Assembly: GCA_945787425.1 (NCBI GenBank)
Contig: CALZHO010000051.1
Span: 1-6,328, forward strand
Length of the DNA: 6,328 nt
Direction of reading: 5' to 3'
Origin: an uncultured Bacteroidales bacterium
Lineage (GTDB): Bacteria > Bacteroidota > Bacteroidia > Bacteroidales > Paludibacteraceae
Shown in pieces: positions 1 through 5,240 of the stretch. Under the pieces are notes generated by a model, which saw nothing but the letters and a program-made list of their open reading frames with translations, was not told where the DNA came from and ran no database searches. The number at the start of each line of letters is the position of its first letter. Position 1 is the stretch's first letter. The position numbers and the translations under genes were made by a program.

Positions 1-303
1 GTTTCTGTTACCAATACAGGTGCGCGTGCAGGACAAGAGGTGGTGCAACTCTATGTTTCAGACAGCAAAGCATCAGTCGTTCGGCCTAAAAAGGAGTTGA
101 AGGGATTCGTGAAGATAGCTCTGCAACCAGGCGAGACCAAACAAGTCACTTTTACTATTACACCCGATATGCTGGCTTTCTTCGATGCTGATGCACACAA
201 GTGGGTTGTAGAGCCAGGCAAGTTCGTGATGCATATCGCCAGCAGTAGTGCCGATATTCACTCCTCTCTCCCATATGTAGTATCTGAACCTATCAATCTT
301 TAA
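1..303 (+). CDS. Glycoside hydrolase family 3 C-terminal Fn3-like domain (5' partial)
   Basis: The frame is open from base 1 and stops with TAA at 301-303, giving the last 100 residues of a larger protein whose start lies outside the window. The residues match the fibronectin type III-like domain that ends family 3 glycoside hydrolases (beta-glucosidase/xylosidase type): GQEVVQLYVSD, then RPKKELKGF, LQPGETKQVTF, LAFFD and VEPGKFVMHIASSSADI. This domain is a beta-sandwich packed against the two catalytic domains; the catalytic Asp and acid/base residues are upstream and not visible, so substrate specificity cannot be judged. Enzymes of this family in Bacteroidales usually carry a signal peptide and act in the periplasm or outside the cell on plant or host glycans, but that is family knowledge. 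It ends with a strong terminator and is transcriptionally separate from the next gene. Confidence 0.93.
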   Translation, partial: VSVTNTGARAGQEVVQLYVSDSKASVVRPKKELKGFVKIALQPGETKQVTFTITPDMLAFFDADAHKWVVEPGKFVMHIASSSADIHSSLPYVVSEPINL

Positions 304-327
304 TGGAAGATAAGTTCTAAACATAAT

Positions 328-355
328 AAAATCGCCATTCGTGGCGATTTTTTTT
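328..355 (+). terminator. Intrinsic terminator after the GH3 gene
   Basis: A perfect 10-bp inverted repeat, AAAATCGCCA / TGGCGATTTT, encloses a TTCG tetraloop at 338-341. With the last stem bases the T-run is eight long (348-355). It starts 24 nt after the GH3 stop codon. On the opposite strand only four T follow the stem, so it should work mainly in the + direction. The end of its T-tract is also the -33 element of the next promoter. Confidence 0.93.
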
Positions 356-384
356 GCATATATGCGAAAAAAGCAGTACCTTTG
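353..384 (+). promoter_or_regulatory. Bacteroidota-type promoter for the gldD operon
   Basis: TTTG at 353-356 and TACCTTTG at 377-384 match the -33 (TTTG) and -7 (TAnnTTTG) elements of the main Bacteroides sigma factor, with a spacing of 20 nt, inside the expected 19-21. Transcription should start near 389-392, leaving a leader of about 15 nt before the gldD ATG at 405. The spacer begins with a perfect palindrome, GCATATATGC (356-365). No other TAnnTTTG box was noticed before the downstream genes, so this is the likely single promoter for the five-gene operon. Confidence 0.8.
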
Positions 385-404
385 TCTGCCGATATGTTTT
401 TCTC

Positions 405-977
405 ATGAGACAAGTCACTTACATATTACTGCTTTTGTTTAGCATAGGTATATCCTCGTGCCGTCGTCCCGCTATGCCCAAACCATACGGATATTTCCGC
501 ATTGCTATACCCGACACATCGTATGCTAACTATACTCCTAAGGACTATCCATATGCTTTCCGCCTCTCCAATAATGCAATAGCACAACCCCTAAATAAGG
601 AAGGCGAGAACTATTGGATAGATATCCATTACCCTACGCTCAATACGACCATTCATTGCAGCTACAAACCTATCCGCAATAATCTCCGTACGCTGGCTCG
701 TGATGCTCAAGAGTTCCTTTTTAGCCATAGCACTATAGCTTCGGCTATTCCATCGCAAGAGTTTGCTAATCCAGATCATAATGTCTATGGCGTATATTAC
801 GAACTACATGGTAATACGGCATCGCCTATTCAGTTCATTTTGACCGATTCCACCGAACATTTCTTCCGTGGTTCTGTCTATTGCAATACTATACCTAACC
901 AAGATTCATTAGCCCCTATATACGAATATATGCGCCACGATGTGCGCATACTAATGGAGTCCATACAATGGCAGTAA
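405..977 (+). CDS. gldD: Gliding motility lipoprotein GldD
   Basis: The product has 190 residues. The N-terminus is a lipoprotein signal: MRQ, a hydrophobic stretch (residues 4-16) and a lipobox ending in SSC, with Cys19 as the predicted lipidated residue. The mature protein begins with RRPAMPKPYGYFRIAIPD (20-37), typical of GldD, followed by WIDIHYP (71-77) and a conserved C-terminal half with FILTDSTEHFFRGSVY (144-159) and PNQDSLAPIYEYMRHDVRIL (164-183). In Flavobacterium johnsoniae GldD is needed for gliding and is tied to type IX secretion; its biochemical role is unknown. In non-gliding Bacteroidales a secretion role is the more likely reading (inference). The frame is open up to ATG 354, but that start lies inside the terminator/promoter region and upstream of the predicted transcription start, so ATG 405 is chosen. 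No clear Shine-Dalgarno is present. It is the first gene of the operon and overlaps the next by 10 nt. Confidence 0.9.
   Translation: MRQVTYILLLLFSIGISSCRRPAMPKPYGYFRIAIPDTSYANYTPKDYPYAFRLSNNAIAQPLNKEGENYWIDIHYPTLNTTIHCSYKPIRNNLRTLARDAQEFLFSHSTIASAIPSQEFANPDHNVYGVYYELHGNTASPIQFILTDSTEHFFRGSVYCNTIPNQDSLAPIYEYMRHDVRILMESIQWQ
956..959 (+). promoter_or_regulatory. Possible ribosome binding site for the GGGPS gene
   Basis: GGAG lies 8 nt before ATG 968, inside the 3' end of gldD. It favours 968 over the second in-frame ATG at 977, which would be 17 nt away but overlaps the gldD stop as TAATG. Confidence 0.4.
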
Positions 978-1696
978 TGCAAGAAATACTATCCGCTCAA
1001 AGCAACGCGCGCAAGTTATTGGTAGTCTTGATTGACCCCGACAAACCTGTGGCGATTGAAGCGTTGTCTCCCTACCTCTGTTTGCCCGACCTTATTTTTG
1101 TGGGAGGAAGCACGGGGGAGCAAACCGATACATGTGTCACACAATTGCGTCAATATACCACTCGCCCCATCTTACTTTTCCCGGGTAATATAGCTCAATT
1201 TACACCAACAGCTGATGCGTTACTGTTCCTTACCCTCTTGAATGCGCAAACGCCTGATGTGCTCATCAATCCCCATATACAAGTGGCGCAAGAGGTCTTA
1301 CGCTCTGGGATAGAAACAATACCGATGGGGTATATCTTGGTGGACGGAGAACGAAAAAGTAGTGTTGAAATAGCAACAAAATGTACTCCAATACCCCAAA
1401 ATAACGTCGATAAAATAGTATCTATGGCGATAGTGGGGCAGTTGTTAGGCAAGTCCCTCATCTACCTTGAAGCTGGTAGCGGTGCCCATACGCCCGTGTC
1501 ACCCGACATTATTCGTGCGGTGCGCGCGCAACTGCAATTGCCTCTCATCGTAGGTGGAGGTATTACTACGCCTCAAGCTATGCTTCGCGCCTACGAAGCA
1601 GGTGCCGACATGGTAGTCATAGGCAATCACTTTGAGCAATATCCCGATGAAATCGCAGATTTTGTTCGAATCAAACAGGATAAATATGGAGAATGA
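968..1696 (+). CDS. Geranylgeranylglyceryl/heptaprenylglyceryl phosphate synthase family protein
   Basis: The 242-residue product is a TIM-barrel prenyltransferase of the GGGPS/PcrB family, group II, which joins a long prenyl diphosphate to sn-glycerol-1-phosphate by an ether bond. Visible family motifs are LIDPDK (21-26, strand 1), FVGGSTGE (44-51), LLFPGN (69-74), PMGYILVDG (119-127), PIPQNNVDKIVSMAIVGQLLG (141-161), LIYLEAGSGA (164-173) and the phosphate-binding IVGGGIT (194-200) and VIGNHF (217-222). Length fits the family. The enzyme is cytosolic or membrane-associated. In archaea it makes membrane ether lipids; in Bacteroidota the final product and purpose are unclear, and whether this protein takes geranylgeranyl or another chain cannot be read from the sequence. 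The segment at 88-103 (LTLLNAQTPDVLINPH) departs from the SGRNP-like form I recall in relatives. The gene overlaps gldD by 10 nt and tadA by 11 nt, suggesting translational coupling. ATG 977 is an alternative start (239 residues). Confidence 0.9.
   Translation: MAVMQEILSAQSNARKLLVVLIDPDKPVAIEALSPYLCLPDLIFVGGSTGEQTDTCVTQLRQYTTRPILLFPGNIAQFTPTADALLFLTLLNAQTPDVLINPHIQVAQEVLRSGIETIPMGYILVDGERKSSVEIATKCTPIPQNNVDKIVSMAIVGQLLGKSLIYLEAGSGAHTPVSPDIIRAVRAQLQLPLIVGGGITTPQAMLRAYEAGADMVVIGNHFEQYPDEIADFVRIKQDKYGE
1677..1680 (+). promoter_or_regulatory. Ribosome binding site for tadA
   Basis: AGGA sits 5 nt before ATG 1686, inside the end of the GGGPS gene. It is among the better Shine-Dalgarno matches in the window and supports 1686 over the in-frame ATGs at 1632 and 1647, which lie deeper in the upstream gene. 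Confidence 0.5.
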
Positions 1697-2126
1697 TATC
1701 CGCTATATGCAACTCGCACTTGCCGAAGCGCAAAGGGCATTTGCTATGGGAGAAGTGCCTGTAGGTTGTGTGATTGTGGCGGATGGACAAGTTGTTGGCA
1801 GAGGACATAACCTCACTGAGACACTCGCTGATGTTACCGCCCATGCCGAAATGCAAGCCATTACTGCTGCGGCGAATACACTGGGTGGTAAATACCTGTC
1901 ACAATGTACGCTATATGTCACAGTCGAACCATGCGTCATGTGTGCTGGAGCTATCGGTTGGGCGCAGGTCAAAAGAGTGGTGTTTGGTGCAGGCGATGAG
2001 AAACGCGGATTTACCCTTTTAGCCCCAAATGCCTTGCACCCGAAATGCACGGTTTCATCGGGCGTTTTAGAACCTGAATGTCGCGAACTGATGCAATCCT
2101 TCTTCGCTCAAAAACGAACTAAATAA
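1686..2126 (+). CDS. tadA: tRNA-specific adenosine-34 deaminase TadA
   Basis: The 146-residue protein belongs to the cytidine/deoxycytidylate deaminase fold. The zinc site is complete: HAE at 53-55 (His53 ligand, Glu55 proton shuttle) and PCVMC at 82-86 (Cys83 and Cys86 ligands). EVPVGCVIV (23-31), GRGHNLTE (38-45) and GAIGWAQVKRVVFGA (88-102) are typical of TadA rather than of cytosine or guanine deaminases. TadA converts A34 to inosine in tRNA-Arg(ACG), allowing one tRNA to read several CGN codons, and is normally essential. Length is close to the usual 150-165. The reading frame is open 18 codons further upstream, but that extension lies within the GGGPS gene and is not TadA-like; ATG 1686 has an AGGA 5 nt before it. 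The start overlaps the end of GGGPS by 11 nt. A second tRNA enzyme, dusB, lies two genes downstream. Confidence 0.95.
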   Translation: MENDIRYMQLALAEAQRAFAMGEVPVGCVIVADGQVVGRGHNLTETLADVTAHAEMQAITAAANTLGGKYLSQCTLYVTVEPCVMCAGAIGWAQVKRVVFGAGDEKRGFTLLAPNALHPKCTVSSGVLEPECRELMQSFFAQKRTK

Positions 2127-2151
2127 TCAAATAGTAAATTGTCAAATAGTA
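2127..2151 (+). repeat. Direct repeat of TCAAATAGTA in the tadA-pgpH gap
   Basis: The 10-mer TCAAATAGTA occurs at 2127-2136 and again at 2142-2151, a period of 15 nt, filling most of the 32-nt gap between tadA and pgpH. The gap is very A/T rich and has no Shine-Dalgarno. The repeat may simply be an unstructured translation leader or the trace of a small duplication. Confidence 0.75.
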
Positions 2152-2158
2152 CATCAAT

Positions 2159-4063
2159 ATGAAGTCTTCTCTCCGAATATCTCTTCAGGTATTATCTTTT
2201 GCGTTATTAGCGGCTTTGTCTATCTATCTTGCTCCTAAGTATAGCAACCCCTTCAAGTACCATTTTGAGGTCGGACAACCGTGGGCATATGGTCTTGTAA
2301 CGGCAGAATCTAATTTTGCTATCTACAAGACGGACGCACAGTTAGCTATCGAACAACAACAAATCTTGCGCGACTATGCTCCCTGCTATGTGCTGGATAC
2401 TGTTTCTCTGCATGACCATCTCTATGTACTTCCGCTCTCGGAGATGGATCGCTTGCGCTCATTAGGATGTTCCAAGGTGTCTATATTGCACAACCGCGTA
2501 GCAATACAAATACCCGTAGCGAACCTATATACTCCAAAAACAGCATACGAAAAAACGCATAAGAATATTGTTCCTAATCTGCAATATGACTCGATTACAT
2601 CGGAGAATATACGTCAAAATCTACTATCTTCTATCTCGCTCACAGAAGGCGTGGTACAGGCCGGGGAGAAAATTATTGACACAGGTGAGATTGTTTCTGA
2701 GCATACCTATCAGATATTGGAATCCCTTCGCCGTACAATAGAAGAGCAAAATATCTCACACCGCCAATCCTTTACTTCTACTATTGGAGTGAGTGTCTAT
2801 ATTGTGATTCTCGTTGCGCTATTTGGATTATATCTCTATACCTATCGCCGCAAACTGCTTGACAACTTACGCCATGTCCTGTTCTTTTCAATCCTCATGG
2901 CACTTGTAATCAGTGCTGCTTTCTTAGTATTGCGTCACTTTTCTGCCAGCTACATCTTCCTAATTCCATTTGCGTGGGTGCCTATCATTGCGCGGGTGTT
3001 TTATGATTCGCGAACAGCTATTTTTATACATATTATCACTGTTTTTATTGTGTCTATTGCAGCTCCTGCACCATACGTATTCATCCTTTTGCAGGTCATC
3101 ACGGGTATCGTGGCTGTCATCAGCTTGCGTGACATGACGCAACGTGCCCAACTGGCACAAACGGCTTTGTTCACATTCTTGATGTATAGCGTTGTTTATA
3201 CAGCCACAACGCTTTTGGTGACAGGTAGTATTACGAATGTAGAATACAACTACTATATCTATTTTGCCGTCAATGCGGTACTCGTAATTTGTGCATACGG
3301 ACTAATCTTTCTCTTTGAACGCACCTTCGGACTGGTTAGTAATATCACCCTTGTCGAACTTACCAATGTTAATTCCAACCTTATGCTGGAGTTCGCAGAG
3401 AAAGCACCTGGTACATTCCAACACTCATTGCAGGTTAGCAATCTTGCCACCGAAGCTGCCAAACGTATAGGCGCTAAGGTGCTACTTGTTCGTACGGGTG
3501 CACTCTATCACGACATCGGTAAAATGCTACATCCGGAGTGTTTTATCGAGAATCAAACGGGAGTCAATCCATTGCAGTCTATGCCTTACACCGAGGCAGC
3601 CAAGATCATTATTAGTCATGTCGAAGATGGTGAACGCATAGCGCGCAAGCACCATTTACCCGAAGTCATTGTACATTTTATCCGCTCACATCATGGCACA
3701 TCTGTCACTCGATACTTCTATAATTCTGCGGTGAATGCGGCAAAAAGTGAGGGGAAAAGCATTGCTGATATTCGTAAAGAGGACTTTGCTTATCCTGGTC
3801 CTAAACCTTCTACCAAGGAAGCCGCTATTCTTATGATGGCAGATGCGATAGAAGCACGCTCTCGTTCGCTTAGCGAAATGACCGAACAGACCATCTCCGA
3901 TATGGTGGACCAAATGATAGACCTACAGGTGGCGGATGGACAGTTTGCCGAAACGGTACTTTCTTTCAAGGATTTAGAAGATATACGTGCAGTCTTCAAG
4001 CAAAAACTCATCGAGATCAATCATCACCGCATTGTATATCCTACTATCAAGGATAGTAAATAA
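2159..4063 (+). CDS. pgpH: PgpH-like 7TM-HD domain phosphodiesterase
   Basis: The 634-residue protein has the PgpH/YqfF layout: one N-terminal membrane segment (about 8-25), an extracytoplasmic 7TMR-HDED domain (about 30-205, with the signature GVVQAGEKIIDTGEIV at 164-179), seven membrane segments (about 208-228, 237-257, 264-282, 286-303, 305-322, 335-356, 366-386) and a cytoplasmic HD domain. HD metal ligands are intact: His422 in GTFQHSLQ, His451-Asp452 in HDIGK, His487 in SHVEDGERI, His511-His512 in SHHGT, and Asp562 in MMADAIEARSRS. In Firmicutes, proteins of this form hydrolyse cyclic di-AMP to pApA; Bacteroidota also contain c-di-AMP systems, so that is the likely substrate here (inference). 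At 634 residues it is a little shorter than the roughly 700 of relatives, and the outer domain seems to account for this. It lies 32 nt after tadA and 22 nt before dusB. No Shine-Dalgarno is visible. Confidence 0.9.
   Translation: MKSSLRISLQVLSFALLAALSIYLAPKYSNPFKYHFEVGQPWAYGLVTAESNFAIYKTDAQLAIEQQQILRDYAPCYVLDTVSLHDHLYVLPLSEMDRLRSLGCSKVSILHNRVAIQIPVANLYTPKTAYEKTHKNIVPNLQYDSITSENIRQNLLSSISLTEGVVQAGEKIIDTGEIVSEHTYQILESLRRTIEEQNISHRQSFTSTIGVSVYIVILVALFGLYLYTYRRKLLDNLRHVLFFSILMALVISAAFLVLRHFSASYIFLIPFAWVPIIARVFYDSRTAIFIHIITVFIVSIAAPAPYVFILLQVITGIVAVISLRDMTQRAQLAQTALFTFLMYSVVYTATTLLVTGSITNVEYNYYIYFAVNAVLVICAYGLIFLFERTFGLVSNITLVELTNVNSNLMLEFAEKAPGTFQHSLQVSNLATEAAKRIGAKVLLVRTGALYHDIGKMLHPECFIENQTGVNPLQSMPYTEAAKIIISHVEDGERIARKHHLPEVIVHFIRSHHGTSVTRYFYNSAVNAAKSEGKSIADIRKEDFAYPGPKPSTKEAAILMMADAIEARSRSLSEMTEQTISDMVDQMIDLQVADGQFAETVLSFKDLEDIRAVFKQKLIEINHHRIVYPTIKDSK
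4042..4058 (+). other. Small perfect hairpin at the 3' end of pgpH
   Basis: TACTATC (4042-4048) and GATAGTA (4052-4058) form a perfect 7-bp stem with the 3-nt loop AAG, ending 3 nt before the pgpH stop codon. The stem is A/T rich and no T-tract follows, so it is not a terminator. It could influence processing or ribosome pausing between pgpH and dusB, or be incidental. Confidence 0.4.
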
Positions 4064-4068
4064 CAACT

Positions 4069-4098
4069 CTACACACCACTACACAATGCTACACAATT
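4069..4098 (+). repeat. Three tandem 10-bp units (CTACACA + NNN) across the dusB start
   Basis: CTACACA recurs at 4069, 4079 and 4089 with an exact 10-nt period. The units are CTACACACCA, CTACACAATG and CTACACAATT. The second unit contains the dusB start codon (4086-4088) and the third encodes the residues after it (L-H-N). G is nearly absent, so the region should be unstructured, which suits initiation without a Shine-Dalgarno. Confidence 0.85.
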
Positions 4099-5057
4099 CT
4101 AAACTATACCTTGCCCCCATGGAGGATGTCACCGATCCTGCCTTTCGCCTGCTTTGCAAGCGGTTTGGTGCGGCACGTGTTTATACCGAGTTTGTCAATG
4201 CCGATGCCCTCGTGCGCGATGTAGCATCCACTACACGCAAACTCCAAATTTCCGACGAGGAGCGTCCCGTAGCCATACAAATCTATGGTCGTGAACCCGA
4301 GAGCATGGCAGATGCAGCACGCATCGTAGAGCAAGCAAAGCCCGATTTTATCGACATAAATTTCGGTTGCCCAGTCAAAAAAGTGGCAGGTAAAGGAGCA
4401 GGTGCAGGATTGCTCAAGGATATTCCTAAAATGCTCGATATTACCCGTGCGGTGGTGAATGCGGTTCATACACCTGTTACGGTCAAGACTCGTCTTGGCT
4501 GGGATGATAACAATCGTATCATCACCGATATTGCCGAACCCCTACAGGACTGTGGTATAGCCGAACTCGCCATCCACGGTCGTACACGTTCGCAGATGTA
4601 TCGCGGTGAAGCCGACTGGTCGCTCATACGCGAGGTGAAGAACAACCCGCGTATCCATATACCTATCATTGGCAATGGTGATGTCACTACCCCCGAACAA
4701 GCCAAGCGTTGTTTCGATGAATTCGGAGTAGATGCTATCATGGTCGGACGGGCTACCTTCGGTTGCCCTTGGATTTTCGAGGATATGCGGCACTACCTCA
4801 CAACAGGCGAACTACTTCCTCCACGCACTATGCAATGGTGTGTGGATATACTCAAGGAGCATGTTGAGCGTAGTATCCGATGGATAGGTGATGAACGCAA
4901 GGGTATTGTACATAGTCGTCGCCATTTTGCAGCATCTCCAGCCTTCAAAGCCCTGTATGACTTCCGACAAACACGCATCGCACTGCTTCGAGCCGATACC
5001 AAAGCTGAAGTCTTCCAAATCATGGATGAAATAGTAGAAAAGTGGGGGATAAAATAA
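4086..5057 (+). CDS. dusB: tRNA-dihydrouridine synthase (DusB type)
   Basis: The 323-residue protein is an FMN-dependent TIM-barrel enzyme that reduces uridine to dihydrouridine in the tRNA D-loop using NAD(P)H. Motifs in order: LAPMEDVTDPAFR (9-21), EFVNADAL (35-42), IQIYGREPESM (65-75), DINFGCPVKKVAGKGAGAG (90-108) with the catalytic Cys95, VKTRLGWD (133-140) with the FMN-binding Lys134, AIHGRTRSQMYRGEADW (162-178), IIGNGDV (195-201) and IMVGRATFGCPWIF (218-231). The NFGCPVKKV plus GAGAG pattern fits DusB-like members best; which uridine it modifies cannot be shown here. The C-terminal helical part (about 240-323, with SRRHFAASPAFKALYDFR) is present and length is normal. The frame is open back to 3987, but those 33 codons overlap pgpH and are not Dus-like; ATG 4086 starts right before the conserved barrel. 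It is the last gene of the operon; no convincing terminator follows. Confidence 0.94.
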   Translation: MLHNSKLYLAPMEDVTDPAFRLLCKRFGAARVYTEFVNADALVRDVASTTRKLQISDEERPVAIQIYGREPESMADAARIVEQAKPDFIDINFGCPVKKVAGKGAGAGLLKDIPKMLDITRAVVNAVHTPVTVKTRLGWDDNNRIITDIAEPLQDCGIAELAIHGRTRSQMYRGEADWSLIREVKNNPRIHIPIIGNGDVTTPEQAKRCFDEFGVDAIMVGRATFGCPWIFEDMRHYLTTGELLPPRTMQWCVDILKEHVERSIRWIGDERKGIVHSRRHFAASPAFKALYDFRQTRIALLRADTKAEVFQIMDEIVEKWGIK

Positions 5058-5073
5058 ACTTTTTTTCATAAAA

Positions 5074-5105
5074 CTTGCATATGTCGCGAAATTTTACTAA
5101 TTTTG
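5074..5105 (+). promoter_or_regulatory. Bacteroidota-type promoter for typA
   Basis: CTTG at 5074-5077 (TTG of the -33 TTTG) and TAATTTTG at 5098-5105 (a perfect TAnnTTTG -7 box) are separated by 20 nt. Transcription should begin near 5110-5113, giving a leader of about 130 nt before typA. The eight bases TTGCATAT at the -33 end are identical to those of the gldD promoter at 354-361. Confidence 0.78.
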
Positions 5106-5111
5106 CGGACT

Positions 5112-5240
5112 TTTTCGTAATATGCGTAAAGCGCGCATACGCCAACGCTCGCTTCGAGCACAAAACGCGAAGCATAAAACGCTTAAAGCAAACAACGTGG
5201 CAGAGCCACAAATAACGTCGCCAAGCGACCTATAAAGAAT
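5112..5240 (+). other. Structured 5' leader of typA with serial mini-hairpins
   Basis: Several short perfect inverted repeats follow one another: TATGCG/CGCATA (5121-5126 with 5134-5139), GCTCG-CTT-CGAGC (5147-5159), GTGGC-AGA-GCCAC (5197-5209) and GTCGC-CAA-GCGAC (5217-5229). The last three share a 5-bp stem and 3-nt loop, and each is directly preceded by AAC. Between them lie two related stretches, AACGCGAAGC (5164-5173) and AACGCTTAAAGC (5178-5189), with weaker self-complementarity. An alternative pairing joins GCTTCG (5151-5156) with CGAAGC (5168-5173). The upstream boundary is estimated from the promoter. No known riboswitch was recognised. A possible short ORF covers the same bases. Confidence 0.5.
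5122..5235 (+). CDS. Candidate 37-residue basic leader peptide upstream of typA
   Basis: An ATG at 5122, about 10 nt after the predicted transcription start, opens a frame of 37 codons closed by TAA at 5233-5235, 5 nt before the typA ATG and in a different frame. The product begins MRKARIRQRSLRAQNAKHKT; the first 22 residues carry five Arg and four Lys plus one His, and the tail (VAEPQITSPSDL) is neutral to acidic. It resembles no family I recognise. If translated, it could couple ribosomes to typA, which has no good Shine-Dalgarno of its own, or act as a regulatory peptide. A 37-codon frame can easily occur by chance in DNA of this composition, and the same bases form hairpins, so coding status is uncertain. 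Confidence 0.27.
   Translation: MRKARIRQRSLRAQNAKHKTLKANNVAEPQITSPSDL

Noticed and set aside
354..404. Upstream in-frame start extending GldD by 17 residues
   Set aside because: ATG 354 lies in the terminator T-tract and upstream of the predicted transcription start, and the extension would put residues before a normal lipoprotein signal peptide.
394..408. Four-codon frame ATG TTT TTC TCA TGA whose stop overlaps the gldD ATG
   Set aside because: Too short to separate from chance, with nothing to support translation; noted only because of the ATGA overlap.
1703..2050. 115-codon - strand frame and other frames opposite tadA
   Set aside because: Fully within tadA, which has complete zinc-site motifs; no family resemblance in the antisense product.
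3987..4085. 33-codon N-terminal extension of DusB
   Set aside because: It overlaps the end of pgpH in another frame and is unlike Dus proteins, which begin just before the LAPMEDVTDPAFR motif.
5038..5066. Weak terminator after dusB (AAAAGT with ACTTTT, then T-run)
   Set aside because: The stem is six mostly A-T pairs with a 14-nt loop; the T-run at 5060-5066 is suggestive, but the hairpin is too weak to call. Read-through from dusB into typA remains possible.
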